A stretch of 64,000 nt of DNA, taken from assembly GCA_017443025.1 (NCBI GenBank), contig JAFSPG010000013.1, positions 40,648-104,647 on the forward strand, read 5' to 3'. The stretch's first letter is position 1. Each line of letters begins with the position of its first letter. A model generated the notes under the pieces. The model searched no databases. It was not told where the DNA came from and saw nothing but the letters and a program-made list of their open reading frames with translations. The DNA comes from Bacteroidales bacterium. GTDB lineage: Bacteria; Bacteroidota; Bacteroidia; Bacteroidales; UBA932. Shown one piece after another: positions 50,744 to 60,067 of the stretch. Made by a program: the position numbers and the translations under genes.

Positions 50744-51462
50744 GAAAATTATTGATACTTACCATATTGGCCCTTTCGCTTCCGGTCTCCGTCCTGGCTC
50801 AGGTCGACAGGAAGGAAATACGCTCCGGCAACCGCAAGTTCGACAAGAACGACTACCGGGGTTCGGCCGTGGAATATATGAGGGCTCTCGATGCCGACTC
50901 CCTCTCGGTGGCGGGTAATTACAACCTTGCCTCCGCCCACTACCGCCTCGGCGAGTACGATTCGGCTGCCGAAAGGCTGGGAAAGCTAAAGGATGTCATC
51001 GCCGGAAACGAATACGAGGCGGATTACTACTTCAATCTCGGAGATGCCGCCGTGGCCAAGAAGGACTGGCAGGGAGCCGTGGATGCCTTCAAGAAGTGTC
51101 TTCTCGTGGAGCCCGGAAATCTCGAGGCCAAGGAAAACTACATCTACGCCAAGAAGCATCTCGACAATCAGCAGAACGGCGGGCAAGGCCAGAATCAGAA
51201 TCAAGACCAGAATCAGGACCAGCAGCAGAACCAGGACGACAAGCAGGACCAAAATCAGGAAAATCAGGATAAACAGCAGAATAAGCCCGACCAGCAAAAC
51301 CAGAACCAGCAACAGCAGCCTCAGCAGGCCGAGGTAAAAGTCTCGCCTCAGCAGGCACAGCAGATGCTCCAGGCCATCCAGGCCAAGGAGAAGAAGACCC
51401 AGGAAAAGGTCGAGAAGGAAAAAGCCGCAGCGGCAGGCCGCGACAGGGAAAAGAACTGGTAA
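50740..51462 (+). CDS. batC: BatC, TPR protein with Gln/Asn-rich linker
   Basis: 240 residues from the ATG at 50740, which overlaps the batB stop (ATGA). Signal peptide ending SVLAQ, two to three TPR units (SVAGNYNLASAHYRLGEYDSAAERLGKL; ADYYFNLGDAAVAKKDWQGAVDAFKKCL), then a ~60-residue run of Gln, Asn, Asp and Lys, and the conserved end VSPQQAQQMLQAIQAKEKKTQEKV. Periplasmic adaptor of the Bat complex by family. The polyQ/N codon run is repetitive and slippage-prone. Confidence 0.93.
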   Translation: MRKLLILTILALSLPVSVLAQVDRKEIRSGNRKFDKNDYRGSAVEYMRALDADSLSVAGNYNLASAHYRLGEYDSAAERLGKLKDVIAGNEYEADYYFNLGDAAVAKKDWQGAVDAFKKCLLVEPGNLEAKENYIYAKKHLDNQQNGGQGQNQNQDQNQDQQQNQDDKQDQNQENQDKQQNKPDQQNQNQQQQPQQAEVKVSPQQAQQMLQAIQAKEKKTQEKVEKEKAAAAGRDREKNW

Positions 51463-51486
51463 TCAGGCAAAACATTTATTGAGAGA

Positions 51487-54087
51487 ATGAAGAAAATCTT
51501 TGTCATCATAGCGATAGTCCTGGCCCAGGCGGCAAGCTGGGCGCAGGGCTCGATAAAAGTACAGGCACAGAATATAGTTGCGGCCGGGGAGCAGTTCTCC
51601 GTGTCGTTCGTGATTGAATCCGGCAAGGACGGAAAGCCCTCGGATTTCGACTGGGACTGCGGAAGCGACTTCCAGCTGGTATGGGGTCCGCAGACAGGTA
51701 CTTCCACGAGCACTTTTATCAATAACGGCAAGGTTACCACTTCTTCGCAATACACTTATTCATACATAGTTACGGCTCGTAAGGCCGGCAAATTCATTCT
51801 CCCATCGGCCACTGCCAAAATCGGAGGCAACATAATCAGTTCGTCGCCAAAGACAATCGAAGTCGTAGCAGGCGACGACAGCTCGGCTGCCACCTCAAAG
51901 AATGAAAATTCAAATAATCCGACCTTCTCCGACATCGGCCCCTCGGAACTGTTCATCAGACTGAGCCTGAGCCGGACATCGGCCGTTGTGGGAGAGCCCA
52001 TTACCGCCACGCTGAAGTTGTTCCAGAAGGCCGATATTTCCGGATTTGAAGATATACGCTTCCCTTCCTTCAAGGGCTTCTGGAGCCAGACGCTGGAGGC
52101 TCCGTCCAACATTAATTTCCAGAGGGAAGTCGTTGCCGACAGGATTTACAACAGCGCCGTGCTCCGAAGCTGGGTTATCGTACCTCAGCAGACAGGCGAA
52201 CTGCCTATCGAGAAAGCAGAGCTGACCTGCCTTGTCAACATAAGGGTTCAGAGCCGCTCAAACAGCATCTTCGACAGTTTCTTCGACGACAATGTAAGGA
52301 CTATCCGCAAGAGGCTCACAACCGGCGAGAGAATCATCAACGTAAGTCCTCTTCCCGCTGGCGCACCGGCATCTTTCGGAGGCGGAGTAGGACAGTTTAC
52401 GATGTCGGCCACCGTCAGCAAGGATTCCCTCAAGGCACACGAGGCCGCATCCCTTACCGTCACCCTCTCGGGCAGCGGGAATGTCGCCCTGCTGGAGGCC
52501 CCTAAAATCAATTTCCCGCCGGATTTCGAGGTGTACGACGCCAAGCAGACCGACAACTCCACCCGCGGCGGAACCTCCGGCAGCAAGACCTTTGAATTCC
52601 CCTTCATTCCACGCAGCCACGGGTCCTTCGACATCCCCCCTATAGAGTGGACATACTACGACAGCAAAACCCGCAAATACGTCACGCTGACTTCACAGGA
52701 GATTCATCTCGAGGTAGCTCCCGGCAGCGGAAGCGGCGCGGCAAGCTCTTCGGGCCTTGGCGGCGCCCTCAGGCTGCCTGACCGCAGCGGAGTGAGGACG
52801 CTTTCCGAAGACATCCGCTACATACGCACTTCAATGCCTTCGCTTTCAAAGGGCTCGTCGATGATAGTTTCAGGCGCAGTCTATCCGGTACTGCTGATAC
52901 TGATGGCCCTCGGCACCGCTGCCTTCTGGCTTTTCCGCAGACGCTCCGCCCGCCGCAGGGCCGACGTTGCCGGAATGCGCGGCAGAAGGGCCGCCAAGAT
53001 GGCAATGGGCCGTCTTTCCAAGTCGAAAGCCTATCTCGACAAGCAGCTTGACACGGCTTTCTATGAAGAATTGCACAAGGCTCTTCTGGGCTTTATCTCC
53101 GACAAGTTCAACATGCCTCAGGAAGAGCTCGACAAAGAGTCGATTTCCGGCAGGCTTACCGGCAGCGGAGTTCCGGAAGAGACGGCAAAAGAATTCCTTG
53201 ACCTCGTGGACGCCTGCGAATATGCCCGTTATTCACCGGATGCCGGAGAGGGTGCCCTGAAGGCTCACTACGACAATGCCATAAAGGTTATTTCCACCAT
53301 TGAATCCACCATGAAGACAAGGCGTAATACCCCCAAGGCCGTGATGATTCTGCTGGCCCTTACCGCATCGCTCCAGCTTTCGGCCGCGGATGCCGACTCC
53401 CTCTGGAGGGCAGGCACCGAGGCCTACGCGCAGAGCGACTGGCAGGTGGCGGTTGACAGCTGGTCGGCCCTCGAGGCGGAAGGCTGGCAATCTCCCGTGC
53501 TCAGCTACAATCTCGGGAATGCATGGTTCAATTCCGGAAATCTAGCCAAGGCAATCCTCTACTATGAGAGGGCCCTCAAGGCCGATCCGTCATTCTCAGA
53601 CGCCCGGAACAATCTCGAATTTGCCAATTCCCTGACTCAGGATAACATAGATTCCGTGCCGGAATTCCTGCTAAAGAGCCTGGCGAGGGATATCTGCTAT
53701 ATTTTCCCTGCGAACCTCTGGGCAATAATGTCGCTGCTTCTTTTCGCCGGCTTCTGCCTGCTGATGCTCCTCTTCCTTCTCGGAAGCACCTCGTCGGCAA
53801 GGCGCAAGGGCTTCTACGGCGGACTGGCGGCACTTATCTTTGCCGGAGCGACGGCCGGCTTCGCCCTCTGGCAGGCCGACATCTGCAAGGATAACAGCAA
53901 GGCCATCATTACGATGCCCGTTGTGAGCGTCAAGAACTCCCCTACCGGCACGTCGGCGAAAGACCTTTTCGTCCTTCACGAAGGCACCAAGGTCACCATT
54001 ATCGACAAGGTCGGTGAATATTCCAACATTACCATCGCAGACGGCCGGCAGGGCTGGATAAAAACTGCTTCCGCAGAGGCAATCTAG
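51487..54087 (+). CDS. batD: BatD-BatE fusion protein
   Basis: 866 residues. Residues 1-608 are BatD: signal peptide, repeated beta domains (FSVSFVIESGKDGKPSDFDWDCGSDFQLVWGPQTGTS; PITATLKLFQKADISGFEDIRFPSFKGFWSQ; LPIEKAELTCLVNIRV; FEVYDAKQTDN), a membrane helix (about 460-480) and a cytoplasmic helical part. At residue 609 (ATG at 53311) the frame continues straight into a BatE-type sequence: signal-like hydrophobic helix, TPR (VLSYNLGNAWFNSGNLAKAILYYERALKADPSFSDARNNLEFA), two membrane helices and a bacterial SH3 domain (VKNSPTGTSAKDLFVLHEGTKVTIIDKVGEYSNITIADGRQGWIK). In other Bacteroidetes these are separate genes. The former BatE signal peptide is now an internal helix. Last gene of the bat operon. 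Confidence 0.9.
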   Translation: MKKIFVIIAIVLAQAASWAQGSIKVQAQNIVAAGEQFSVSFVIESGKDGKPSDFDWDCGSDFQLVWGPQTGTSTSTFINNGKVTTSSQYTYSYIVTARKAGKFILPSATAKIGGNIISSSPKTIEVVAGDDSSAATSKNENSNNPTFSDIGPSELFIRLSLSRTSAVVGEPITATLKLFQKADISGFEDIRFPSFKGFWSQTLEAPSNINFQREVVADRIYNSAVLRSWVIVPQQTGELPIEKAELTCLVNIRVQSRSNSIFDSFFDDNVRTIRKRLTTGERIINVSPLPAGAPASFGGGVGQFTMSATVSKDSLKAHEAASLTVTLSGSGNVALLEAPKINFPPDFEVYDAKQTDNSTRGGTSGSKTFEFPFIPRSHGSFDIPPIEWTYYDSKTRKYVTLTSQEIHLEVAPGSGSGAASSSGLGGALRLPDRSGVRTLSEDIRYIRTSMPSLSKGSSMIVSGAVYPVLLILMALGTAAFWLFRRRSARRRADVAGMRGRRAAKMAMGRLSKSKAYLDKQLDTAFYEELHKALLGFISDKFNMPQEELDKESISGRLTGSGVPEETAKEFLDLVDACEYARYSPDAGEGALKAHYDNAIKVISTIESTMKTRRNTPKAVMILLALTASLQLSAADADSLWRAGTEAYAQSDWQVAVDSWSALEAEGWQSPVLSYNLGNAWFNSGNLAKAILYYERALKADPSFSDARNNLEFANSLTQDNIDSVPEFLLKSLARDICYIFPANLWAIMSLLLFAGFCLLMLLFLLGSTSSARRKGFYGGLAALIFAGATAGFALWQADICKDNSKAIITMPVVSVKNSPTGTSAKDLFVLHEGTKVTIIDKVGEYSNITIADGRQGWIKTASAEAI

Positions 54088-54088
54088 C

Positions 54089-54119
54089 TTTGTAAATCGA
54101 AAAATATTTCATATTTTTG
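54089..54119 (+). promoter_or_regulatory. Promoter of the exbB/exbD pair
   Basis: TTTG (54089-54092), 19-nt spacer, TATTTTTG (54112-54119), 23 nt before the ATG at 54143. It starts right at the end of batDE, so the pair is independently transcribed. Confidence 0.75.
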
Positions 54120-54142
54120 CGTTTTGTTATAAAGCGCAGAAA

Positions 54143-54769
54143 ATGTCACTTCTTTCGATGAATTTCTTCAGCATGGCGGCAAAGGGAGGCTTCCTGATGA
54201 TAGTCCTCCTCGGACTTTCCATTGCTGCCCTCTACATCATAGGCCAGAAAATATGGCTGCTCTACAAGATTAACGAGATTGGTGACGGCTTCATGGATGA
54301 AGTCCGCCAGCTTCTCGCCCAGGGCCGCATCGAAGAAGCCGCCCAGATCTGCCGCAGGTATGACTCCCCCCTTGCCAGGCTCGTCCTCAAGGGCATCGAG
54401 CGTAAAGGCCGCCCGGCCGACGACATCCAGGTTGCCGTCGAGAACGAAGGCAACGCCGAGATTGCCAAGCTCGAAAAATGGCTGCCTATGCTCGCTACCA
54501 TCGCCGGCGGCGCGCCCATGATTGGTTTCCTCGGCACCGTACTGGGAATGATTCAGGCGTTTTTCAATATGTCCACCGCCGGAAGCAATGTCGACATCAA
54601 CCTGCTCTCGAGCGGTATTTATACGGCCATGGTAACCACCGTGGGTGGTCTCGTAGTAGGTATCATCGCCTATTTCGGATACAACTACCTGACTTCAGCC
54701 ATCACCACCCTGGTACACAAGATGGAAAACATCACCGTCGACCTGACGGAAACCCTTTCAAAACAGTAA
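54143..54769 (+). CDS. MotA/TolQ/ExbB-type proton channel protein
   Basis: 208 residues with three membrane helices (about 12-35, 110-135, 155-180). Contains the conserved helix region EKWLPMLATIAGGAPMIGFLGTVLGMIQAFFNMSTAG and SGIYTAMVTTVGGLVVGIIAYFGYNYL. With the ExbD-like protein encoded 6 nt downstream it forms a proton-driven inner-membrane motor, energising TonB (the two SusC transporters would need such energy) or a Tol/gliding-type system. TolQ versus ExbB cannot be separated by eye. Confidence 0.92.
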   Translation: MSLLSMNFFSMAAKGGFLMIVLLGLSIAALYIIGQKIWLLYKINEIGDGFMDEVRQLLAQGRIEEAAQICRRYDSPLARLVLKGIERKGRPADDIQVAVENEGNAEIAKLEKWLPMLATIAGGAPMIGFLGTVLGMIQAFFNMSTAGSNVDINLLSSGIYTAMVTTVGGLVVGIIAYFGYNYLTSAITTLVHKMENITVDLTETLSKQ

Positions 54770-54775
54770 GGCCTT

Positions 54776-55189
54776 ATGGGATTCAAGAGGAATACGCAGA
54801 TACTTTCGGGTAACGGGATGTCGTCGATGACGGATCTCGTCTTCCTTCTGCTTATCTTCTTCCTCCTGACCTCAACCCTTATTAACCCCAATGCCCTGAG
54901 GCTGCTCCTTCCCAAGAGCACCGGGCAGGTAACGGCCAAGGCATCGGTCAGCGTCTCCATCAAGGACCTGCACCAGAACGACAAATACAGCTATCATCTC
55001 TGCGGCGACAAAACTCCCGTTCCCTTCGGGAAGCTCGAAGACGGAATTGTCTCCCTTCTCCAGAATGAAGAGGACCCTACTTTCTCGATTTTCGCCGACG
55101 AAACGGTGCCCGTGCGGGAGATAGTGGCCGTGATGAACATTGCCAAGAGAAATCACTACAAAGTAATTCTGGCTACATCGCCGGAATAA
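54776..55189 (+). CDS. ExbD/TolR-type biopolymer transport protein
   Basis: 137 residues: short cytoplasmic start, one membrane helix (SSMTDLVFLLLIFFLLTSTLINP) with the proton-relaying Asp (MTDLVF), and a periplasmic domain (SVSIKDLHQNDKYSYHLCGDK ... FSIFADETVPVREIVAVMNIAKRNHYKVILAT). Only one ExbD-like gene is present here, while many Bacteroidetes clusters carry two. Partner of the preceding ExbB-like protein. Confidence 0.92.
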   Translation: MGFKRNTQILSGNGMSSMTDLVFLLLIFFLLTSTLINPNALRLLLPKSTGQVTAKASVSVSIKDLHQNDKYSYHLCGDKTPVPFGKLEDGIVSLLQNEEDPTFSIFADETVPVREIVAVMNIAKRNHYKVILATSPE

Positions 55190-55226
55190 TTATAACCAGA
55201 AGCCGTGAGGTTTCGCATCATCGATT

Positions 55227-56297
55227 ATGGAAAACAGAGACAGAAACAAAAAGTCCTTCGGCGGCCGCAAGCCTGCCGGTGAACGCAGGAGCTTCGGCGA
55301 AGGCCGTCCGTCAAGGGACCGCAAGCCTTTCGGCGAGCATAAGAGTTTTGGTGGACGCCGCGAGCGCGGCGAAGGCCGTCCGGAAGGCGAGAAGCGCAGC
55401 TTCGGAGAAGGCCGTCCCCAGAGGGACCGCAAGCCTTTCGGCGAGCATAAGTCCTTCGGCGACCGCAAGCCGTTCGGGGAGCGCAAGAGCTTCGGCGACC
55501 GCAAGCCCTTTGCCGGCCGCAAGCCCTTCGGCAAACCGGCGTTCGAGAAGAAGGCAGAGCCCGTAGCGGACAAGCCCCAGGAAGAGGTTCGGCTTAACAA
55601 ATTCATCGCCAATTCAGGCGTATGCTCGCGCCGCGAGGCCGACCAGCTCATACAGGCCGGTGTCGTCACCGTCAACGGAGAGGTCGTAACCGAACTCGGA
55701 ACAAAGGTCAACGTACTGAAAGACGATATCCGTTTCAACGGCGAGCGTCTCAAGGGCGAAGACAAGGTCTATATCGTAATGAACAAGCCCAAAGGCTATG
55801 TCACTACCACCAGCGACCCCCACGCCGATAAAACCGTCATGGATCTCATAAAGGGCGTTCCCGTGAGGGTATTCCCCGTAGGCCGCCTCGACAAGAATAC
55901 CACCGGTGTGCTGATGTTCACCAACGACGGCGACATAGCCGAGAAGCTATCCCATCCTTCCTTCGACAAGAAGAAGATTTATCAGGCCACCCTCGACCGC
56001 AATCTCGACCGCTCAGACGCCGAGAAGATTCTCAAGGGCATCGAGCTCTCCGACGGCCCCATCAAGGCCGACGAACTTGAATACGTCGATGCCGAAAGCC
56101 ACAAGAAAATCGGAATCGAGATTCATTCCGGCCGCAACCGCATCGTACGCCGCATATTCGAGGAGCTGGGTTATGAGGTCAAAGCCCTCGACCGCGTTTA
56201 CTTCGCAGGCCTCACCAAGAAGGGCCTCAAGAGGGGCGAGTGGAGATATCTCACGGCCGGCGAGACGAATATCCTTAAAATGGGCGCTTACCTTTAA
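55227..56297 (+). CDS. RsuA/RluB-family pseudouridine synthase with repetitive basic N-terminus
   Basis: 356 residues. The first ~115 are a low-complexity Arg/Lys/Gly/Phe repeat built from units like RKPFGEHKSFGDR. Then an S4 RNA-binding domain (VRLNKFIANSGVCSRREADQLIQAGVVTVNG) and the catalytic domain with GRLDKNTTGVLMFTNDGDIAEKLSHPS (active Asp in GRLD) and RIVRRIFEELGYEVKALDRVYFAGL. It converts a uridine in 23S or 16S rRNA to pseudouridine. The basic, RGG-like N-terminus probably binds RNA and resembles tails of other Bacteroidetes rRNA enzymes. It precedes era by 15 nt. Confidence 0.93.
   Translation: MENRDRNKKSFGGRKPAGERRSFGEGRPSRDRKPFGEHKSFGGRRERGEGRPEGEKRSFGEGRPQRDRKPFGEHKSFGDRKPFGERKSFGDRKPFAGRKPFGKPAFEKKAEPVADKPQEEVRLNKFIANSGVCSRREADQLIQAGVVTVNGEVVTELGTKVNVLKDDIRFNGERLKGEDKVYIVMNKPKGYVTTTSDPHADKTVMDLIKGVPVRVFPVGRLDKNTTGVLMFTNDGDIAEKLSHPSFDKKKIYQATLDRNLDRSDAEKILKGIELSDGPIKADELEYVDAESHKKIGIEIHSGRNRIVRRIFEELGYEVKALDRVYFAGLTKKGLKRGEWRYLTAGETNILKMGAYL
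55240..55545 (+). repeat. In-frame tandem repeat encoding RKPFGE/KSFGDR units
   Basis: Imperfect tandem array of 18-30-bp units (e.g. GACCGCAAGCCTTTCGGCGA, seen repeatedly) within the pseudouridine synthase gene. High identity between units suggests recent expansion and likely length variation. Confidence 0.75.
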
Positions 56298-56312
56298 AGG
56301 AGGACTTGCAGG

Positions 56313-57194
56313 ATGAAGCACAAGGCAGGATTCGTTAACATAATCGGGAACCCTAACGTCGGGAAGTCAACCCTGATGAACGCGCTGGTGGGCGAGAAGC
56401 TGTCGATCGTGACGGCCAAGGCCCAGACCACGCGCCACAGAATCATGGGCATCGTCAGCACCGACGATTACCAGATCGTATATTCCGATACACCCGGCAT
56501 CCTGCGTCCTAACTACCGCCTGCAGAAGAACATGATGAATTTCGTGGATACCGCCATCGGCGACGCCGACGTAATCCTTTACGTCACCGACGTAGTCGAG
56601 AAGGCCGACAAGAACGCGGAGTACATCGAGAAGCTGCAGAAGGTGGAGTGCCCCGTCATCATCGCCTTGAACAAGATCGACATCAGCGACCAGCAGAAGG
56701 TTACCGAACTGATGGCCTGGTGGAAGGAGCGTCTCCCGAAGGCCGAGATTTTCCCCGTATCGGCAAAGGAGAAGTTCAACCTCGAGAATGTGTACGAGAC
56801 CATCGTTGCGAGCCTTCCCGAAGCTCCGGCCTGGTACGACAAGGATTCCTTTACCGACAGGAACCTTCGCTTCTTCGCCTCGGAAATCATCCGCGAGAAG
56901 ATTCTGCTGAACTACGACAAGGAGATTCCCTATTGCTGCGAGGTGGTAGTGGAAGAGTTCAAGGAGGGAGCGGAGCGTTACGACATAAGCGCCGTCATAT
57001 ACGTGATGCGCGATTCGCAGAAAGGCATCCTGATCGGGAAGCAGGGGGCCGCAATGAAGAAACTGGGCACAGACGCCCGGATTGAAATGGAAGATTTCTT
57101 CCAGAAGAAAGTATTCCTGAGCCTGTTCGTCAAGGTTGACGCAGACTGGCGCACGAGCCGCCGCGAGCTCAGGAGATTTGGTTACGAAGAATAA
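56313..57194 (+). CDS. era: GTPase Era
   Basis: 293 residues. G1 GNPNVGKSTLMNAL, G2 AKAQTTRHRIMG, G3 DTPGIL, G4 NKID, G5 SAKEKFN, and a C-terminal KH domain with IYVMRDSQKGILIGKQGAAMKKLGTDARIEMEDFFQKKVFLSLFVKV. Assists 30S ribosome assembly, binding the 3' end of 16S rRNA. A good GGAGG lies shortly before the start. Followed by parC after 11 nt. Confidence 0.98.
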   Translation: MKHKAGFVNIIGNPNVGKSTLMNALVGEKLSIVTAKAQTTRHRIMGIVSTDDYQIVYSDTPGILRPNYRLQKNMMNFVDTAIGDADVILYVTDVVEKADKNAEYIEKLQKVECPVIIALNKIDISDQQKVTELMAWWKERLPKAEIFPVSAKEKFNLENVYETIVASLPEAPAWYDKDSFTDRNLRFFASEIIREKILLNYDKEIPYCCEVVVEEFKEGAERYDISAVIYVMRDSQKGILIGKQGAAMKKLGTDARIEMEDFFQKKVFLSLFVKVDADWRTSRRELRRFGYEE

Positions 57195-57205
57195 CAGGAG
57201 AAGAT

Positions 57206-60064
57206 ATGAGCCAGGACTGGGACGATATCAAGGAAGGACCCGTCGGTGAGGACGAAAGCCTCGAAGAACAGGAAGTCGGCGAAGATGCCGTGTCTTCCGG
57301 CAAATACGACAGACTTCTTGGCGAAGACAGCAAGAAATTCAAACTGTCCGGGATGTTCAGGGACTGGTTCCTGGACTATTCTTCCTATGTGATTCTCCAG
57401 AGGGCCGTTCCGCATATCGTCGATGGCCTGAAGCCCGTGCAGAGGCGTGTCCTGCACGCCATGTACAAGATTGACGACGGGCGTTTCACCAAGGTTGCCA
57501 ATATCGTCGGTTCGGCGATGCAATATCATCCCCACGGAGATGCTTCCATCCTTGGTGCATTGGTACAAATCGGCCAGAAAGGTTTTGCCGTAGACTGCCA
57601 GGGAAACTGGGGTAATATCCTTACCGGCGACAGCAACGCCGCCCCACGTTACATCGAGGCCCGTCTGAGCAAATTCGCAAAAGAGGTGATTTTCGACCCG
57701 AAAATCACCAACTGGATGACCTCCTACGATGGCCGCAACCAGGAGCCGACCGAACTTCCTGTCCGCTTCCCCCTGCTGCTCGCCCAGGGCACCGAGGGTA
57801 TCGCCGTAGGCATGGCGTCGAAGATTCTGCCCCATAACTTCGGGGAGCTCATCGACGCTTCCGTCGCCATCCTCAAGGGCCAGCCTTACGAGATTTACCC
57901 CGACTTCCCCACCGGCGGCTTCGCCGAGTGCTCGAAATATATGGCCGGCAAGCGCGGCGGGTCCATCAAGGTTCGCGCCCGCATCGAAAAAATCGACAAG
58001 AATACCATCGCCATCACCGAAGTCCCCTATGGAAAAACTTCTCAGATGGTGATTGACTCCATACTCAAGGAAAAGGACAAGGGTAAAATCAAAATCAAGA
58101 AGATCGACGACATGACCACCGACAAGGTGGAGATTATCATCCATCTTCCGAATGACGTGTCGCCCGACAAGACAATCGACGCCCTGTATGCCTTCACCGA
58201 GTGCGAAATTGCCATCGCCCCGAATGCCTGCGTCATCGTCGACGGCAAGCCTCAGTTCCTGAGCGTCAACGATATCCTCGAATACAGCACCAACCATACC
58301 AGGGAGTTACTGGGCCGTCAGCTGCAGATTCGCCTCGATGAGCTCGAGGAGAGCTGGCACTACAGTTCGCTTGAAAAGATTTTCTTCGAAAACCGCATTT
58401 ACAAGGTGCTGGAACAGGACCAGAAGAGCTGGGAGATTCAGCTCGACGAGGTTTTTTCCGCGATGAAGCAATACCAGAAGCTGTTCCGCAGGGAGATTGC
58501 GATGGAAGACATCCTCAAGCTGGTCGAAAAGCCTGTGCGCAAGATTTCCAAGTTCGACGTCAAGGCTGTGGAGGAGAAAATCCACGATACCGAGGAGCAG
58601 ATTGCCGAAGTCCGCGACAAGCTCGACCATCTTACAGCCTATACAATCGACTGGTTCAAAGGGCTGAAGAAGAAATACGGCGATCTCTTCCCGCGCAGGA
58701 CTGAAATTACTTCCTTCGAGACTATCGCCGCCACGAAGGTCGTCAACAACAACGCCAAGCTCTACGCCAATCTCGCCGAGGGCTTCGTGGGTATCGGACT
58801 CAAGAAGGACGATGGCGGCGAATACATCTGCGACTGTTCCGACCTCTCTGAAATCATCGTCATCGGAAAGGACGGCAAGTACAAGGTCACCAAGGTTTCC
58901 GACAAAGCTTTCTTCAGCAAGGACCTCCTTTACGTGGGAGTATTCAACCGCGGCGACGAAAGGACTATTTACAATGTGATTTACCGCGACGGCAAGACTT
59001 CCGTCTATTATGCCAAGCGTTTCAACATTACTTCCGTCAACAGGGATAAAGATTACGATATCACCCAGGGCAAGCCGGGTTCTTCCATTCTCTGGTTTAC
59101 CGTCAACCATAACGGCGAGGCCGAGAGCGTGAAGGTTCTGTTCAAGCCCAAGCCTATGCTCAAGAAGACCTTCATCGAGTACGATTTCTCGACCCTGGCC
59201 ATCAAGGGGCGCGCTTCAAGGGGCAATCTCGTAACCAAGAATACAGTCCAGAAGATTACTCTTCGCAGCAAGGGTATTTCTACCATCAGCGGCAAGGATA
59301 TCTGGTACGACGCCGACGTCCAGAGGCTCAACGAAGACGGACGCGGCCTTCACCTCGGACAGTTCGGGGCTGAGGACAAGATTCTGGCTGTCTTCAAGAA
59401 CGGAACATTCTATACTACGTCTTTCGACCTCAGCAACCGCTATCAGGGCGATGTGCTGCTGATTGAAAAATACGACCCTTCGAAGACCTTCACGGCCCTT
59501 TACTGGGACGGCGCAGCCAAGGCTTTCTACGTGAAGCGCTTCAGCTTTACCATAAGCGACAACAATCCTCTTTCATTCATTGCCGACGGAAAGGGAAGTT
59601 ATCTTGTGGCCCTCAGCGGCGACGCCTATCCGCAGATTGAAGTTGTGTTCGGCGGCAAGTACGCCCACAGGCAGCCTGAGACCATCGACGCCGAGTCCTT
59701 CATCGGAAAGAAGGGCGTGGCGGCCAAGGGCAAGAAGTGCCACGCCTACGACCTCAAGGCCGTCCGCTTCGGCGAGCCGCTCGTCAAGGACGAGCCCTCG
59801 GAGGCTCCGGCAGAGAACAGCGAGCCGGAGGTGGAAACTGCACCTGTAGATATTCCTGACACTCCGGTTGATTTGGATATCGAAGAACCTGTCGTTCCGA
59901 GCGAATCTTCCTCTGTCACTTCGAGCGGAGGCCGAAAGGCCGGAGTCGAGAAATCCTCCTCCGTCCCGGAGGGCGGCGCATCCGTTGGCGACGTCATCGA
60001 CCTCGGAATCGACGACATTCCCGACACGCTCTTCGGCGACGACCCCAATCTTTTTAATATATAA
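57206..60064 (+). CDS. parC: Topoisomerase IV subunit A (GyrA/ParC family)
   Basis: 952 residues. Winged-helix and tower region with MFRDWFLDYSSYVILQRAVPHIVDGLKPVQRRVLHAMY, YHPHGDASILGAL, and catalytic Tyr in APRYIEARLSKFAKEV. A long coiled coil (about 430-480) and a C-terminal pinwheel (about 520-850) follow; the GyrA box is not visible, which favours ParC. Residues ~860-952 are an acidic Ser/Glu/Pro tail that carries a palindromic DNA repeat in frame (nt 59891-59957). No parE is adjacent. Cuts and passes DNA to unlink daughter chromosomes. Confidence 0.93.
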   Translation: MSQDWDDIKEGPVGEDESLEEQEVGEDAVSSGKYDRLLGEDSKKFKLSGMFRDWFLDYSSYVILQRAVPHIVDGLKPVQRRVLHAMYKIDDGRFTKVANIVGSAMQYHPHGDASILGALVQIGQKGFAVDCQGNWGNILTGDSNAAPRYIEARLSKFAKEVIFDPKITNWMTSYDGRNQEPTELPVRFPLLLAQGTEGIAVGMASKILPHNFGELIDASVAILKGQPYEIYPDFPTGGFAECSKYMAGKRGGSIKVRARIEKIDKNTIAITEVPYGKTSQMVIDSILKEKDKGKIKIKKIDDMTTDKVEIIIHLPNDVSPDKTIDALYAFTECEIAIAPNACVIVDGKPQFLSVNDILEYSTNHTRELLGRQLQIRLDELEESWHYSSLEKIFFENRIYKVLEQDQKSWEIQLDEVFSAMKQYQKLFRREIAMEDILKLVEKPVRKISKFDVKAVEEKIHDTEEQIAEVRDKLDHLTAYTIDWFKGLKKKYGDLFPRRTEITSFETIAATKVVNNNAKLYANLAEGFVGIGLKKDDGGEYICDCSDLSEIIVIGKDGKYKVTKVSDKAFFSKDLLYVGVFNRGDERTIYNVIYRDGKTSVYYAKRFNITSVNRDKDYDITQGKPGSSILWFTVNHNGEAESVKVLFKPKPMLKKTFIEYDFSTLAIKGRASRGNLVTKNTVQKITLRSKGISTISGKDIWYDADVQRLNEDGRGLHLGQFGAEDKILAVFKNGTFYTTSFDLSNRYQGDVLLIEKYDPSKTFTALYWDGAAKAFYVKRFSFTISDNNPLSFIADGKGSYLVALSGDAYPQIEVVFGGKYAHRQPETIDAESFIGKKGVAAKGKKCHAYDLKAVRFGEPLVKDEPSEAPAENSEPEVETAPVDIPDTPVDLDIEEPVVPSESSSVTSSGGRKAGVEKSSSVPEGGASVGDVIDLGIDDIPDTLFGDDPNLFNI
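59891..59957 (+). repeat. Dispersed palindromic repeat inside the parC tail
   Basis: GTCGTTCCGAGCG (59891-59903), then GTCACTTCGAGCG (59915-59927), the hairpin GGCCGAAAGGCC, and GAGTCGAGAAATCC. The same order of sub-units, with the same spacing, occurs at 60584-60650. It encodes SVTSSGGRKAGVEKSS. Confidence 0.8.
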
Positions 60065-60067
60065 GGT

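Noticed and set aside
53311-54087. batE as a separate gene
   Set aside because: An ATG and signal-like stretch exist here, but there is no stop or gap before it and the BatD frame runs straight through; kept as a fusion with internal start noted as possible.
54143-55189. Flagellar MotA/MotB pair
   Set aside because: The second protein is a short ExbD/TolR type without an OmpA domain and no flagellar genes are present.
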